Shown here: one piece after another, positions 54,046 to 62,565 of the stretch
How the letters are laid out: every line of letters begins with the position of its first letter
Numbering within the stretch: position 1 is the stretch's first letter
Assembly (NCBI RefSeq): GCF_004684345.1
Contig: NZ_CP038469.1
Location: 372,001-436,000 of the forward strand
Length of the DNA stretch: 64,000 bases
Direction of reading: 5' to 3'
Origin: Citrobacter tructae
GTDB lineage: Bacteria; Pseudomonadota; Gammaproteobacteria; Enterobacterales; Enterobacteriaceae
The notes under the pieces: model-generated
The model's input: the letters and a program-made list of their open reading frames with translations, nothing else
Databases searched by the model: none
What the model was told of the DNA's origin: nothing
Made by a program: the position numbers and the translations under genes

Positions 54046-55119
54046 GTGAAAATACTAGTTACTGGTGGGGCGGGTTTCATTGGATCTGCAGTAGTTCGTC
54101 ATATTATTAAAAATACTCAGGATACCGTTGTTAATGTCGATAAACTTACCTACGCCGGTAACCTGGAGTCCCTTGCCGAAGTCAGCGAAAATAATCGCTA
54201 CTATTTTGAACACGCGGATATCTGTGATAAAGCGGCAATGGAGCGTATTTTTGCCACTCATCAACCGGATGCGGTGATGCATCTGGCAGCTGAAAGTCAT
54301 GTTGACCGCTCTATTACAAGGCCAGCAGCTTTTATCGAAACGAATATCGTCGGTACCTATATACTGCTGGAAGCTGCTCGTGGCTACTGGAACGAGCTGG
54401 ATGCAGGTAAAAAACAGGCATTTCGTTTCCATCATATCTCCACAGATGAAGTATACGGCGACCTGCCACATCCAGATGAAGTGGCTGCCGGTAATGTGTT
54501 GCCTCTGTTCACTGAAAAGACAGCTTATGCGCCGAGTAGCCCATATTCTGCTTCAAAGGCCTCAAGCGATCATCTGGTTCGCGCATGGTTGCGCACCTAT
54601 GGCTTCCCAACGATTGTCACTAACTGTTCCAATAACTACGGGCCATATCACTTCCCTGAAAAACTAATCCCGCTGGTGATTCTGAACGCGCTGGAAGGTA
54701 AAGCATTGCCAATTTATGGCAAAGGCGACCAGATTCGTGACTGGCTTTATGTCGAAGATCACGCCCGAGCGTTGTACACAGTTGTGACTCAGGGAGTTGT
54801 AGGTGAAACCTACAATATCGGTGGTCATAACGAGAAGAAAAACCTGGACGTGGTACATACTATTTGTGATCTGCTTGATGAAATCGTGCCGAAAGAGGGT
54901 TCTTATCGCGATCAAATTACTTACGTGACTGACCGACCTGGACACGACCGCCGCTATGCGATTGATGCAGATAAAATCAGCGATGAGCTGGGGTGGAAGC
55001 CGCAGGAAACCTTTGAATCGGGGATTCGGAAAACCATTGGTTGGTATTTAAATAACTTAAAGTGGTGTCAGAGAGTGCAGAATGGTAGTTATCAACGCGA
55101 ACGTTTAGGATTAGAATAA
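54046..55119 (+). CDS. rmlB: dTDP-glucose 4,6-dehydratase
   Basis: 357 residues, SDR family, with a GTG start. NAD motif GGAGFIG at 7-13, catalytic T133, D134, E135 (HISTDEVYGD), Y167 and K171 (YSASKASSDH). Makes dTDP-4-keto-6-deoxyglucose from dTDP-glucose. Base composition is still moderate, like the core genome, and drops sharply in the next gene. No rmlC or rmlD follows in the window, so rhamnose is not the likely product. Confidence 0.95.
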   Translation: MKILVTGGAGFIGSAVVRHIIKNTQDTVVNVDKLTYAGNLESLAEVSENNRYYFEHADICDKAAMERIFATHQPDAVMHLAAESHVDRSITRPAAFIETNIVGTYILLEAARGYWNELDAGKKQAFRFHHISTDEVYGDLPHPDEVAAGNVLPLFTEKTAYAPSSPYSASKASSDHLVRAWLRTYGFPTIVTNCSNNYGPYHFPEKLIPLVILNALEGKALPIYGKGDQIRDWLYVEDHARALYTVVTQGVVGETYNIGGHNEKKNLDVVHTICDLLDEIVPKEGSYRDQITYVTDRPGHDRRYAIDADKISDELGWKPQETFESGIRKTIGWYLNNLKWCQRVQNGSYQRERLGLE

Positions 55120-55983
55120 ATGAAAGGTATCATTCTTGCCGGAGGGTCCGGTACTCGTTTGTATCCAATTACAATGGGTGTTTCCAAGCAGTTATTACCT
55201 ATCTATGATAAGCCAATGATTTATTATCCGTTATCTGTATTAATGCTAGCGGGAATCAGGGACATACTTATAATTACAACTCCGGAAGACCAAGATAGTT
55301 TTGTAAGATTGCTTGGTGATGGAAGTGCTTTGGGAATTAACTTATCTTATGAGATTCAGCCGTCACCTGATGGTTTAGCTCAAGCATTTATTATCGGTGA
55401 GACATTTATTGGGAGTGATTCAGTATGTCTTGTTTTAGGCGATAATATTTTCTTTGGCCAAGGCTTTAGCCCAAAACTTAAGGCTGTTGCACAAAACAAC
55501 ATAGGGGCTACTGTATTTGGCTATCAGGTTATGGACCCTGAACGGTTCGGGGTGGTTGAGTTTGATGAAAATTATAAAGCAGTATCAATTGAGGAAAAAC
55601 CAGATAAACCGAAATCTCATTGGGCTGTCACAGGACTGTATTTTTACGATAACACCGTCGTTGAAATTGCGAAAAAAGTAAAACCTTCTGAGCGTGGTGA
55701 GCTGGAAATAACATCAATTAATGATGAGTATCTAAAACTTCAAAAACTCAATGTCGAGCTATTAGGTCGTGGGTTTGCATGGCTTGATACAGGCACACAT
55801 GATAGTTTAATAGAAGCAGGTAGCTTTGTTGAAACAGTACAAAAGAGACAAGGAATGATGGTTGCTTGTCCCGAAGAGATTGCCTGGAGAAATGGTTGGC
55901 TCAGTGATAACGAACTAGAAATTAGAGGGAATTTATTGAAAAAAAATCACTATGGCCAGTATTTATTGAAGCTCCTTAAATAA
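55120..55983 (+). CDS. rmlA: Glucose-1-phosphate thymidylyltransferase
   Basis: 287 residues: GGSGTRLYPIT (7-17) and IYDKPMIYYPL (~30-40) of the nucleotidyltransferase fold, EEKPD near 162. Produces dTDP-glucose, the RmlB substrate. It starts on the base after the rmlB stop. The gene is clearly AT-rich with many AGA/ATA/TTA codons, unlike the colanic acid genes. Length is a few residues shorter than E. coli RmlA (C-terminus YGQYLLKLLK). Confidence 0.95.
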   Translation: MKGIILAGGSGTRLYPITMGVSKQLLPIYDKPMIYYPLSVLMLAGIRDILIITTPEDQDSFVRLLGDGSALGINLSYEIQPSPDGLAQAFIIGETFIGSDSVCLVLGDNIFFGQGFSPKLKAVAQNNIGATVFGYQVMDPERFGVVEFDENYKAVSIEEKPDKPKSHWAVTGLYFYDNTVVEIAKKVKPSERGELEITSINDEYLKLQKLNVELLGRGFAWLDTGTHDSLIEAGSFVETVQKRQGMMVACPEEIAWRNGWLSDNELEIRGNLLKKNHYGQYLLKLLK

Positions 55984-55991
55984 GATATCAC

Positions 55992-56387
55992 ATGAAAATA
56001 GAATTAATTCCACTGCAGATCCATGGCGATGATCGTGGTTCATTAGTCGCTCTTGAAACTGAAAAAAACATACCATTTATAATTCAGCGAGTTTATTATC
56101 TGTTTGATACAAAAAATGGCGTGGTTAGGGGTTATCATGCACACAAGCAGTTAAAGCAGGTTGCAATCGCTGTAAGAGGTAGTTGTTGTTTTACACTCGA
56201 TGATGGTCATGAGCGAGTAGATATTGTATTAAATAACCCTTCCCAAGGGCTATTAATTGAATCATTCATGTGGAGAGAAATGTCAGATTTTTCAGATGAT
56301 TGTGTATTAATGGTTCTTGCTGATAGCAAATTTGATGAGTCAGACTATGTTAGAGACTATGAAGAGTTTAAAAAAATGGTGGTTTAG
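55992..56387 (+). CDS. fdtA: FdtA-like dTDP-6-deoxy-hexulose 3,4-ketoisomerase
   Basis: 131 residues, single cupin domain. Catalytic pair H49 and H51 in GYHAHKQL, with DRGSLVALE and DDGHERVDIVLNNPSQGLLIE. Converts the RmlB product dTDP-4-keto-6-deoxyglucose to a 3-keto-6-deoxy sugar. FdtA (galacto, Fuc3N) and QdtA (gluco, Qui3N) differ at a few active-site positions I cannot resolve here, so either product is possible; overall similarity favours FdtA. It lies 8 bases after rmlA. Confidence 0.85.
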   Translation: MKIELIPLQIHGDDRGSLVALETEKNIPFIIQRVYYLFDTKNGVVRGYHAHKQLKQVAIAVRGSCCFTLDDGHERVDIVLNNPSQGLLIESFMWREMSDFSDDCVLMVLADSKFDESDYVRDYEEFKKMVV

Positions 56388-56564
56388 ATTTAAGGCTTAT
56401 CAGCACACAGATTTCATATGATCATATGAGTGCTTGACATTTTTTCTTAAAATAAAAATCACTATTGCATAATAAAATATTACTAATGTTTATTAATGTG
56501 ATAGCACCTAAGAATTTTCTGATGAAAATGTTACAAATTATATTTTAAGAGGTTTGATTGTATT
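56388..56564. other. Non-coding gap between fdtA and fdtB
   Basis: 177 bases, very AT-rich, with stop codons in all frames and no gene I can support. In related clusters an fdtC acetyltransferase gene usually sits here. The gap carries a 16-base palindrome TCATATGATCATATGA at 56414-56429 and a TTGACA at 56434-56439 without a matching -10. The sequence just before fdtB (AAGAGG near 56548-56553) supplies its ribosome-binding site. Confidence 0.7.
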
Positions 56565-57671
56565 ATGGTTGATTTTTTGAATTTAAAAAAGATTAACAGT
56601 CGAGTTGCTGAGGAATTAAAAGCAGCATGCTCAAAAGTTATTGATTCAGGCTGGTATATTCAAGGGCAAGAGTTACAACAATTTGAAAAGGATTTTGCTC
56701 AGTATTGTGGTGTAAAATATGCTATAGGTGTGGCAAATGGATTGGATGCTCTTATATTAGTACTACGTGCCTGGAAAGAAATGGGAAAGCTTTCCGATGG
56801 AGATGAGATTATCGTACCTGCCAATACTTATATAGCGTCAATTCTTGCAGTTACAGAAAATAATCTTACTCCAGTTCTTGTCGAACCTGATCCAGAAACG
56901 TATAATATTTCACCTAAAAATATTGAAGAAGCTATTACTAGCAAAACAAAAGTTATTCTTCCTGTCCATCTTTATGGCCAATTAAGCCCTATGCTTGAGA
57001 TTAAGAAGATCGCTGATAAATATAATCTATTGATTCTAGAAGATAGTGCTCAAGCCCATGGTGCCCATATTGATGGGAAAATGGCTGGGAGTTGGGGAGA
57101 TGCAGCTGGATTTAGTTTTTATCCAGGAAAGAATCTTGGCGCTCTTGGGGATGCTGGTGCTATTACTACTAATAATGCTGAACTGGCCAGCGTGCTAGTG
57201 GCTTTACGTAATTATGGTTCACATCAAAAATATCAGAATAAATATAAAGGGGTAAATAGTCGGCTAGATGAGATCCAGGCAGCAATGTTATCAGTCAAGC
57301 TAAAGCATCTTGATACTGATAATCAAATCAGATGCTTTATTGCAAAACGATATCTCTCTGAGATTAAATGTAAGTATATTATCTTGCCAAATTTATCTGA
57401 TTTTAAGACAGATCACGTTTGGCATTTATTCGTAATAAGAACCAAAAATAGAAGAGAATTACAAGAATACTTAGAAACAAAAGGTGTCCAAACGTTAATT
57501 CATTATCCGACGGCACCGCATCAACAAGAGGCATATAGAGAGTTAAGTGAGATCCATTTGCCTATAACAGAGACTATTCATAAAGAGGTACTATCCCTAC
57601 CGGTTGATCCTACAATGAGTGAGGAGGATATAACTTTTGTAATTCAAGCGATTAATGAATTTCATATATGA
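56565..57671 (+). CDS. fdtB: FdtB-like PLP-dependent sugar 3-aminotransferase
   Basis: 368 residues, DegT/DnrJ/EryC1/StrS family. PLP lysine K189 in FSFYPGKNLGALGDAGAI, the aspartate D160 in LILEDSAQAHGA, and NSRLDEIQAAML near 235. Transaminates the FdtA product with glutamate to a dTDP-3-amino-3,6-dideoxyhexose (Fuc3N or Qui3N). It overlaps the flippase gene by 4 bases (ATGA). It is preceded by a gap where an acetyltransferase would be expected. Confidence 0.9.
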   Translation: MVDFLNLKKINSRVAEELKAACSKVIDSGWYIQGQELQQFEKDFAQYCGVKYAIGVANGLDALILVLRAWKEMGKLSDGDEIIVPANTYIASILAVTENNLTPVLVEPDPETYNISPKNIEEAITSKTKVILPVHLYGQLSPMLEIKKIADKYNLLILEDSAQAHGAHIDGKMAGSWGDAAGFSFYPGKNLGALGDAGAITTNNAELASVLVALRNYGSHQKYQNKYKGVNSRLDEIQAAMLSVKLKHLDTDNQIRCFIAKRYLSEIKCKYIILPNLSDFKTDHVWHLFVIRTKNRRELQEYLETKGVQTLIHYPTAPHQQEAYRELSEIHLPITETIHKEVLSLPVDPTMSEEDITFVIQAINEFHI

Positions 57672-58918
57672 AAAGACTGCTTAGAGTTACTGCATTAAGT
57701 GGTTTATTGACTTTATTAAAGATGGTCATGGGATTTGTCATAGCCAAGGTTATAGCTACCTATACTGGTCCGACAGGTATGGCAATGCTAGGGCAAGTCC
57801 AAAGTATGATTAATAGCTTTAATGGTATTGTCAATGCTCCTGTTAGTGCAGGAGTAGTCAGGTTTACTGCTGAAAATCATAGTTCAGGATATGAAAGATG
57901 CTCTCCTTGGTGGAGAGCATCTTTGCAGTGGACAATAATTATATGCACAATATTAATTCCTATAGGTATATTATTATCTAACTCTTTATCTCAATGGCTT
58001 TTTCAGAGAACAGACTACAAATGGGTCATAAACCTAACAATGCTATGCCTACCTCTCGTGGCCTTAGGAACACTTTTTACATCGGTAATTAATGGAATAG
58101 AAAATTATCGTAGGTATGTTTCTTTATCCATGATTTCAATAGTCATCTCAAGTATTGTTATGATCTTAATGATCATTTATTTTGGTATTGAAGGTGCATT
58201 AGTAGCCGCTGTATTGCAATCATCATTAATTGGAATTGTAATGCTCATTGCAAATATCAAACAACCATGGTTTGCATTACGATATTGGTGGGGGGGGACG
58301 AGCCATAAGGTACGGATGGATATTGCTGGATATATTCTGATGGCAATAACAACTGCCATTACAACGCCGTTGGCACTAATTTTGGTTCGAAATATAATAA
58401 TATCGTATGTCGGATGGGAACAAGCTGGGCAGTGGCAGGCTGTTTGGAAAATTTCTGAAGTGTATTTAAGCATTATCACTATTGCATTGAGTACTTATTA
58501 TCTTCCCAGACTTTCAAAATTAGTTAGTGTTGATGCAATACTTCGGGATGTTAACAAAACAGCAGCTTTAGTAATTCCTATAGCAATGACTTTAGCAGTA
58601 ATAATATATTTTTTTCGTGATTTAATTATTATGATTTTATTTACGAAGGAATTTAATTCTTCTAGAGAGCTTTTTTTAATCCAACTTCTTGGTGATGTTA
58701 TAAAGGTGGGCAGTTGGCTTTATGCTTATCCAATGCTGTCACGTGGTGCAACTCGATGGTACATTTCAACAGAAATAATTTTTTCAATTTCTTTTGTTAT
58801 ATTATCTCTAATATTCGTTTCCAAATTTGGTGTACATGGTGCTAATTTAGCATATTTGGTTAATTATACCGCTTATTTCTTATTCATAGTGGTTAATTTT
58901 AAAAGAATTATAAGGTAG
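57668..58918 (+). CDS. wzx: Wzx O-antigen flippase, WzxE-like
   Basis: 416 residues with about 12 hydrophobic segments, MOP superfamily. It has the same length as the enterobacterial common antigen flippase WzxE and shares motifs with it: GWEQAGQWQAVWKISEVYL, LSTYYLPRLSKL, QLLGDVIKVGSW. WzxE moves units ending in Fuc4NAc; a similar substrate with an amino-6-deoxyhexose is therefore plausible here. It follows fdtB directly, recalling the wecE-wzxE order of the ECA locus. Confidence 0.88.
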   Translation: MKRLLRVTALSGLLTLLKMVMGFVIAKVIATYTGPTGMAMLGQVQSMINSFNGIVNAPVSAGVVRFTAENHSSGYERCSPWWRASLQWTIIICTILIPIGILLSNSLSQWLFQRTDYKWVINLTMLCLPLVALGTLFTSVINGIENYRRYVSLSMISIVISSIVMILMIIYFGIEGALVAAVLQSSLIGIVMLIANIKQPWFALRYWWGGTSHKVRMDIAGYILMAITTAITTPLALILVRNIIISYVGWEQAGQWQAVWKISEVYLSIITIALSTYYLPRLSKLVSVDAILRDVNKTAALVIPIAMTLAVIIYFFRDLIIMILFTKEFNSSRELFLIQLLGDVIKVGSWLYAYPMLSRGATRWYISTEIIFSISFVILSLIFVSKFGVHGANLAYLVNYTAYFLFIVVNFKRIIR

Positions 58919-58941
58919 CTATTTTTATATAGGAGTGGTGT

Positions 58942-60177
58942 TTGTCTGGAATAACCATATATCATCCAAGTAAATATTTAGGTGGAACAGAAATATTGTT
59001 TTCAAGGATAATTGATTTGTTAATAGCCCAAGGCCACTTAAATATTAGTGTTGTGGACTTTAATGATGGTATTCTTTCATCTAAGTTTAGGAATAGTGCC
59101 GTTAAATATTACGATGTTAAAAATTTTGATAGAAATATTTTATTTGAAAATACTAACGTTATATCTAGTGCTAGAAATATAGCGAGGGTTTTATACGAGT
59201 GTAAAAGGTATGGTGTTATAAAAATAAAACCAATGTTTTGGTTGCTTCATCCCTCTGAGTTGTATTCAGGCTATTGTATTGGTACTAGCGTATTAAAGCG
59301 TATAGGTTACTCTTATTTGAGATTGTTTATAAATATATTTCCTGGATTTAAAATATATAAAAAAATCATTCAGCAACTCGATGTAAATAGTAGTCTATGG
59401 ATAATGGATGGTGCTTGTCGGAATGAAAGTGAATGGGCTTTGAATTATAATTTTAGGAATGATGTTATTTTGCCTTTAATCACAAATCTTGATCAGCATA
59501 TCCTTTCTTATGAAAGGGGAAATATAAGGAAAATTGCTATATTGAGTCGGTTAGATGACTTCAAAATTCATGGTATAGTAAAACTCCTTGATGATGTGAT
59601 TGCATATAATATCTTGAACCCTTCGGCTAAAATAACTGTTAGTGTTATCGGTGATGGCTCAGGAAAAGGTATGTTGGAAAAAAAATATAATCAAAAACTA
59701 AATCTAAATTTCCTTGGTTATGTGAATGCTGATAAATTAACAGACCTATTTGAATTAGAGCAATTTTCCGCCCTGTTTGCGATGGGAACTTCTACACTGG
59801 AAGGTTGTTCTCGAGGAATTCCGACCATATTATTACCTAGTACAGATGAGCCAATCGTAAATAGAGATAATATATATAGATATATGCATCTTTCTGAAGG
59901 TTTTGATCTTGGAGAGTATCTTAATACTCCTTTCGAAAGTAAAGGATATATGAACTTCAAAGAAGTGATTGACTACTTTGAAAAGAATGTAAGTGAGATA
60001 AGTGAGAAAAGCTCTCTATTTTTTGAACGAGGTTATAGGAAGGACGTTACTCAGGAAAAACTCCTTGATGTGATTATGGGATTGAAGAGTATTTCAATTG
60101 ATAATGTAATGATGTCTAAATCATTTCTCATTTACACAAGATTATTATCGTCTAAAAGACTTCATTCAGGGGTCTGA
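58942..60177 (+). CDS. Probable O-antigen glycosyltransferase (GT-B fold)
   Basis: 411 residues with a TTG start. AGGAG at 58931-58935 is six bases from the TTG and no ATG or GTG is usable in frame nearby, so this start is preferred. N-terminal YHPSKYLGGTEILFSRIIDLLI is a GT4-like acceptor-side glycine motif; the C-terminal half has KIAILSRLDDFKIHGIVKLL, ITVSVIGDGSGKGML and ALFAMGTSTLEGCSRGIPTILL, a donor-binding region. Specificity cannot be read from sequence. Strongly AT-rich. Confidence 0.75.
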   Translation: MSGITIYHPSKYLGGTEILFSRIIDLLIAQGHLNISVVDFNDGILSSKFRNSAVKYYDVKNFDRNILFENTNVISSARNIARVLYECKRYGVIKIKPMFWLLHPSELYSGYCIGTSVLKRIGYSYLRLFINIFPGFKIYKKIIQQLDVNSSLWIMDGACRNESEWALNYNFRNDVILPLITNLDQHILSYERGNIRKIAILSRLDDFKIHGIVKLLDDVIAYNILNPSAKITVSVIGDGSGKGMLEKKYNQKLNLNFLGYVNADKLTDLFELEQFSALFAMGTSTLEGCSRGIPTILLPSTDEPIVNRDNIYRYMHLSEGFDLGEYLNTPFESKGYMNFKEVIDYFEKNVSEISEKSSLFFERGYRKDVTQEKLLDVIMGLKSISIDNVMMSKSFLIYTRLLSSKRLHSGV

Positions 60178-60193
60178 TGCTGGAATAATTAAA

Positions 60194-61534
60194 ATGCCAA
60201 TAGCGGTACATTTTATTGAACTAAGTTATATACTGATGATGGTCTTTTTTTTATTTTTTTATAATAAAAAAGGCTTACCACTTGTTGAGGGCGCTTTCCT
60301 ATTACTCATAATTTGCTCACCCTACTCAATATCAATAATTCCGTTTAGGCAAGACACATATGAACTCTATGGTTTATATAGTAATACTAAAATATTAAAT
60401 TTGATGAATTTTTATAAATTCGCTGGTCTTTCAATTCTCGATATATTTGCAATACTGGTAATTCTAAAGAATTTTAATTCTGCATTGTATATTCCACATT
60501 TCTTTAAAGTCTTTTATTTATCTATAATATTACTTTCAGTAATAGCATATACTTTTTCATCACTTACAATGTGGGCACCTGAGTTGGATAGTGTAACTCG
60601 TGCGTTATCTGTACTTAAATCTATCGTTTATATAGTGAGTGTATATTGTGTAATTGAAAGGTCATGCCGACGGATGGGTATGAGTGCCTTTTTTAGAATG
60701 TTGGCAAATATTATATTTATTTATTGTTTTGTAAATGCTATTTTATTGAATTTTCTTCCTGCGTGGTATACGTGGGTTAAATATTCATTTAACTATCTTT
60801 TTCTCGACCAAACAGATCAATTTATTGTATTTTTATATTGTGTTTTGGTTTTTTGGGGGCCTCAAAGTAATCAGGGAAGATTTAAAATATATGCATTTTT
60901 ATTAATTATGCTATTAGCCATAAGTGGTGGGAAAGGGGGGGTTTATTCTCTTTTAATACTGTTTTTTTCATGGTGTTATCAGAGAATGCAAGCTAGTAGT
61001 GCTAGTTTAGGAGGAATGTTCATCTGTATTGTACTATTATCTTGGATTTTGTCCTATATAATTGGGTTATATGAATTAGATATTTCAATATACACTCGTT
61101 ATTTTCAAGTTAAACAACTTTTAATTAACTATGAGAATAATCTTCTTTTAATGCTATTTGGACTTGGGCCAGCAAAAGCATACTTATTTTATAGTCAACC
61201 TGCTATATTTGACCCGGGTGCATATACAACAGAAGAATTAAGCTCTAACTTTAAATTGGCATTCCAAATGCCTTATTTATCTTGGCTTAAGAATTTCGGT
61301 ATCTTAGGGGGCGTGATGCTTTTTATATCGCTTAATTTTGTGGTTAGAACAGCTTTGCGTTTTAGGCATATAGCTATTTTTTCCCCTGCTATAATTTATG
61401 CGCTTGGGTTATATTTTGTCATGGTTGGGTTTATGGATTTTCCTTCCTTTGGTTTAAAAACAATCATTCCTATTAGCCTTTATATTTATATGGTTAAGTG
61501 TAATATGATATCTTATAATAAGGAGGTGCAATGA
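60194..61534 (+). CDS. wzy: Wzy O-antigen polymerase
   Basis: 446 residues, very hydrophobic, about 11-12 membrane segments with a large loop near 290-350 between segments (YTRYFQVKQLLINYEN...), the topology of Wzy polymerases. It has almost no sequence similarity I can recall to a named protein, as is usual for Wzy. Assigned from topology, length and position between glycosyltransferase genes. Its stop overlaps the next start by 4 bases. Confidence 0.8.
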   Translation: MPIAVHFIELSYILMMVFFLFFYNKKGLPLVEGAFLLLIICSPYSISIIPFRQDTYELYGLYSNTKILNLMNFYKFAGLSILDIFAILVILKNFNSALYIPHFFKVFYLSIILLSVIAYTFSSLTMWAPELDSVTRALSVLKSIVYIVSVYCVIERSCRRMGMSAFFRMLANIIFIYCFVNAILLNFLPAWYTWVKYSFNYLFLDQTDQFIVFLYCVLVFWGPQSNQGRFKIYAFLLIMLLAISGGKGGVYSLLILFFSWCYQRMQASSASLGGMFICIVLLSWILSYIIGLYELDISIYTRYFQVKQLLINYENNLLLMLFGLGPAKAYLFYSQPAIFDPGAYTTEELSSNFKLAFQMPYLSWLKNFGILGGVMLFISLNFVVRTALRFRHIAIFSPAIIYALGLYFVMVGFMDFPSFGLKTIIPISLYIYMVKCNMISYNKEVQ

Positions 61535-62565
61535 TTATTATAGATGGGATTATATTTTCTTTGCAAAAATCTGGTGGCATTTCTGTTTATTATAATGAAC
61601 TTCTTCACCGTTTTACTGGGCAGTCTGAGAAGATTTGTCATTTAGTATATGAAAATGAAAATAGCTATACCAGTAATCTTATTATAAACAAAAAAATTCG
61701 TTGGCATTTAGAAGTGGAGAGATTTAGGAAAGTTGATGTATTTGGTAAGGAGAATGATATTTTTCATTCTAGCTACTATCGACTCCCATCTAAAACTTAT
61801 GCAGGGAAGATAATTACTACTGTTCATGATTTTACCGAGAACTTATATCCTAGAGGGCTTAAATCAATAATTCTTAATGCTCAAAAAAGAAACTCGATAT
61901 TAAAAAGTGATGGGATAATATGTATATCAGAAAACACGAGGCGGGATATGCATAAGTTTATTCCTGAGTCAGTGAATATTGCCACTCGAGTTATCTATAA
62001 TGGTGTTTCTGACTTTTCATTTAATAACCAATATGAACATTTTGAACCCTACGTTATATTCATTGGAGCGAGAGATGGGTATAAGAATTTTGAAATGTGT
62101 GTCCAGGCTCTTCATAATTTACCCGAAATACAGTTAATCGTTATTGGGGGGGGGCAGTTGACTGATTATGAATTGAAATTATTGAATGAAAATATACCTA
62201 ATAGATATAAGCATGCCGGATTCATTTCCGAATGCGAGTTGGAAAGTTATTACCAAAATGCATTAGCATTAGTTTATCCATCTTTTTATGAAGGATTTGG
62301 TATACCGGTAATTGAAGCAATGAAGTGTGGATGCCCGGTAATAGCATCTAAATCATCATCTGTACAAGAGATTGCTGGAAATGCCGCTGTTTTAATCGAA
62401 AATATAACGGCGGAAAAAATAGGGTTGAATATTCTTAAGCTTAAGAGTCCTGCTATCCGTACACAAATAATAACGCTAGGACTGAACAACGCCAAAAAAT
62501 TTTCATGGGATAAAATGGCATCAGAAACTTTAGATTTTTATAATTATGTAAGAGGTGAAAAATGA
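61531..62565 (+). CDS. Glycosyltransferase family 4 protein
   Basis: 344 residues, GT-B fold. DGIIFSLQKSGGISVYYNELL at the N-terminus, YVIFIGARDGYKNFEMCVQAL at the start of the donor domain, and ALVYPSFYEGFGIPVIEAMKCGCPVIAS with the EX7E motif (E at about 267 and 275). Similar to mannosyl- and other GT4 transferases of O-antigen clusters. The GDP-sugar genes that follow make a GDP-linked donor plausible. It overlaps gmd copy 2 by 4 bases. Confidence 0.88.
   Translation: MIIIDGIIFSLQKSGGISVYYNELLHRFTGQSEKICHLVYENENSYTSNLIINKKIRWHLEVERFRKVDVFGKENDIFHSSYYRLPSKTYAGKIITTVHDFTENLYPRGLKSIILNAQKRNSILKSDGIICISENTRRDMHKFIPESVNIATRVIYNGVSDFSFNNQYEHFEPYVIFIGARDGYKNFEMCVQALHNLPEIQLIVIGGGQLTDYELKLLNENIPNRYKHAGFISECELESYYQNALALVYPSFYEGFGIPVIEAMKCGCPVIASKSSSVQEIAGNAAVLIENITAEKIGLNILKLKSPAIRTQIITLGLNNAKKFSWDKMASETLDFYNYVRGEK

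Noticed and set aside
56434..56462. Promoter in the fdtA-fdtB gap starting with TTGACA
   Set aside because: The -35 is perfect, but at 16-18 bases downstream the sequence (AATCAC region) does not resemble a -10.
58287..58300. Run of G residues (GGGGGGG) in the wzx gene as a possible phase-variation tract
   Set aside because: The run is only seven to eight bases and the frame is intact; short runs such as this and the one near 62150 are not enough to claim slipped-strand switching.
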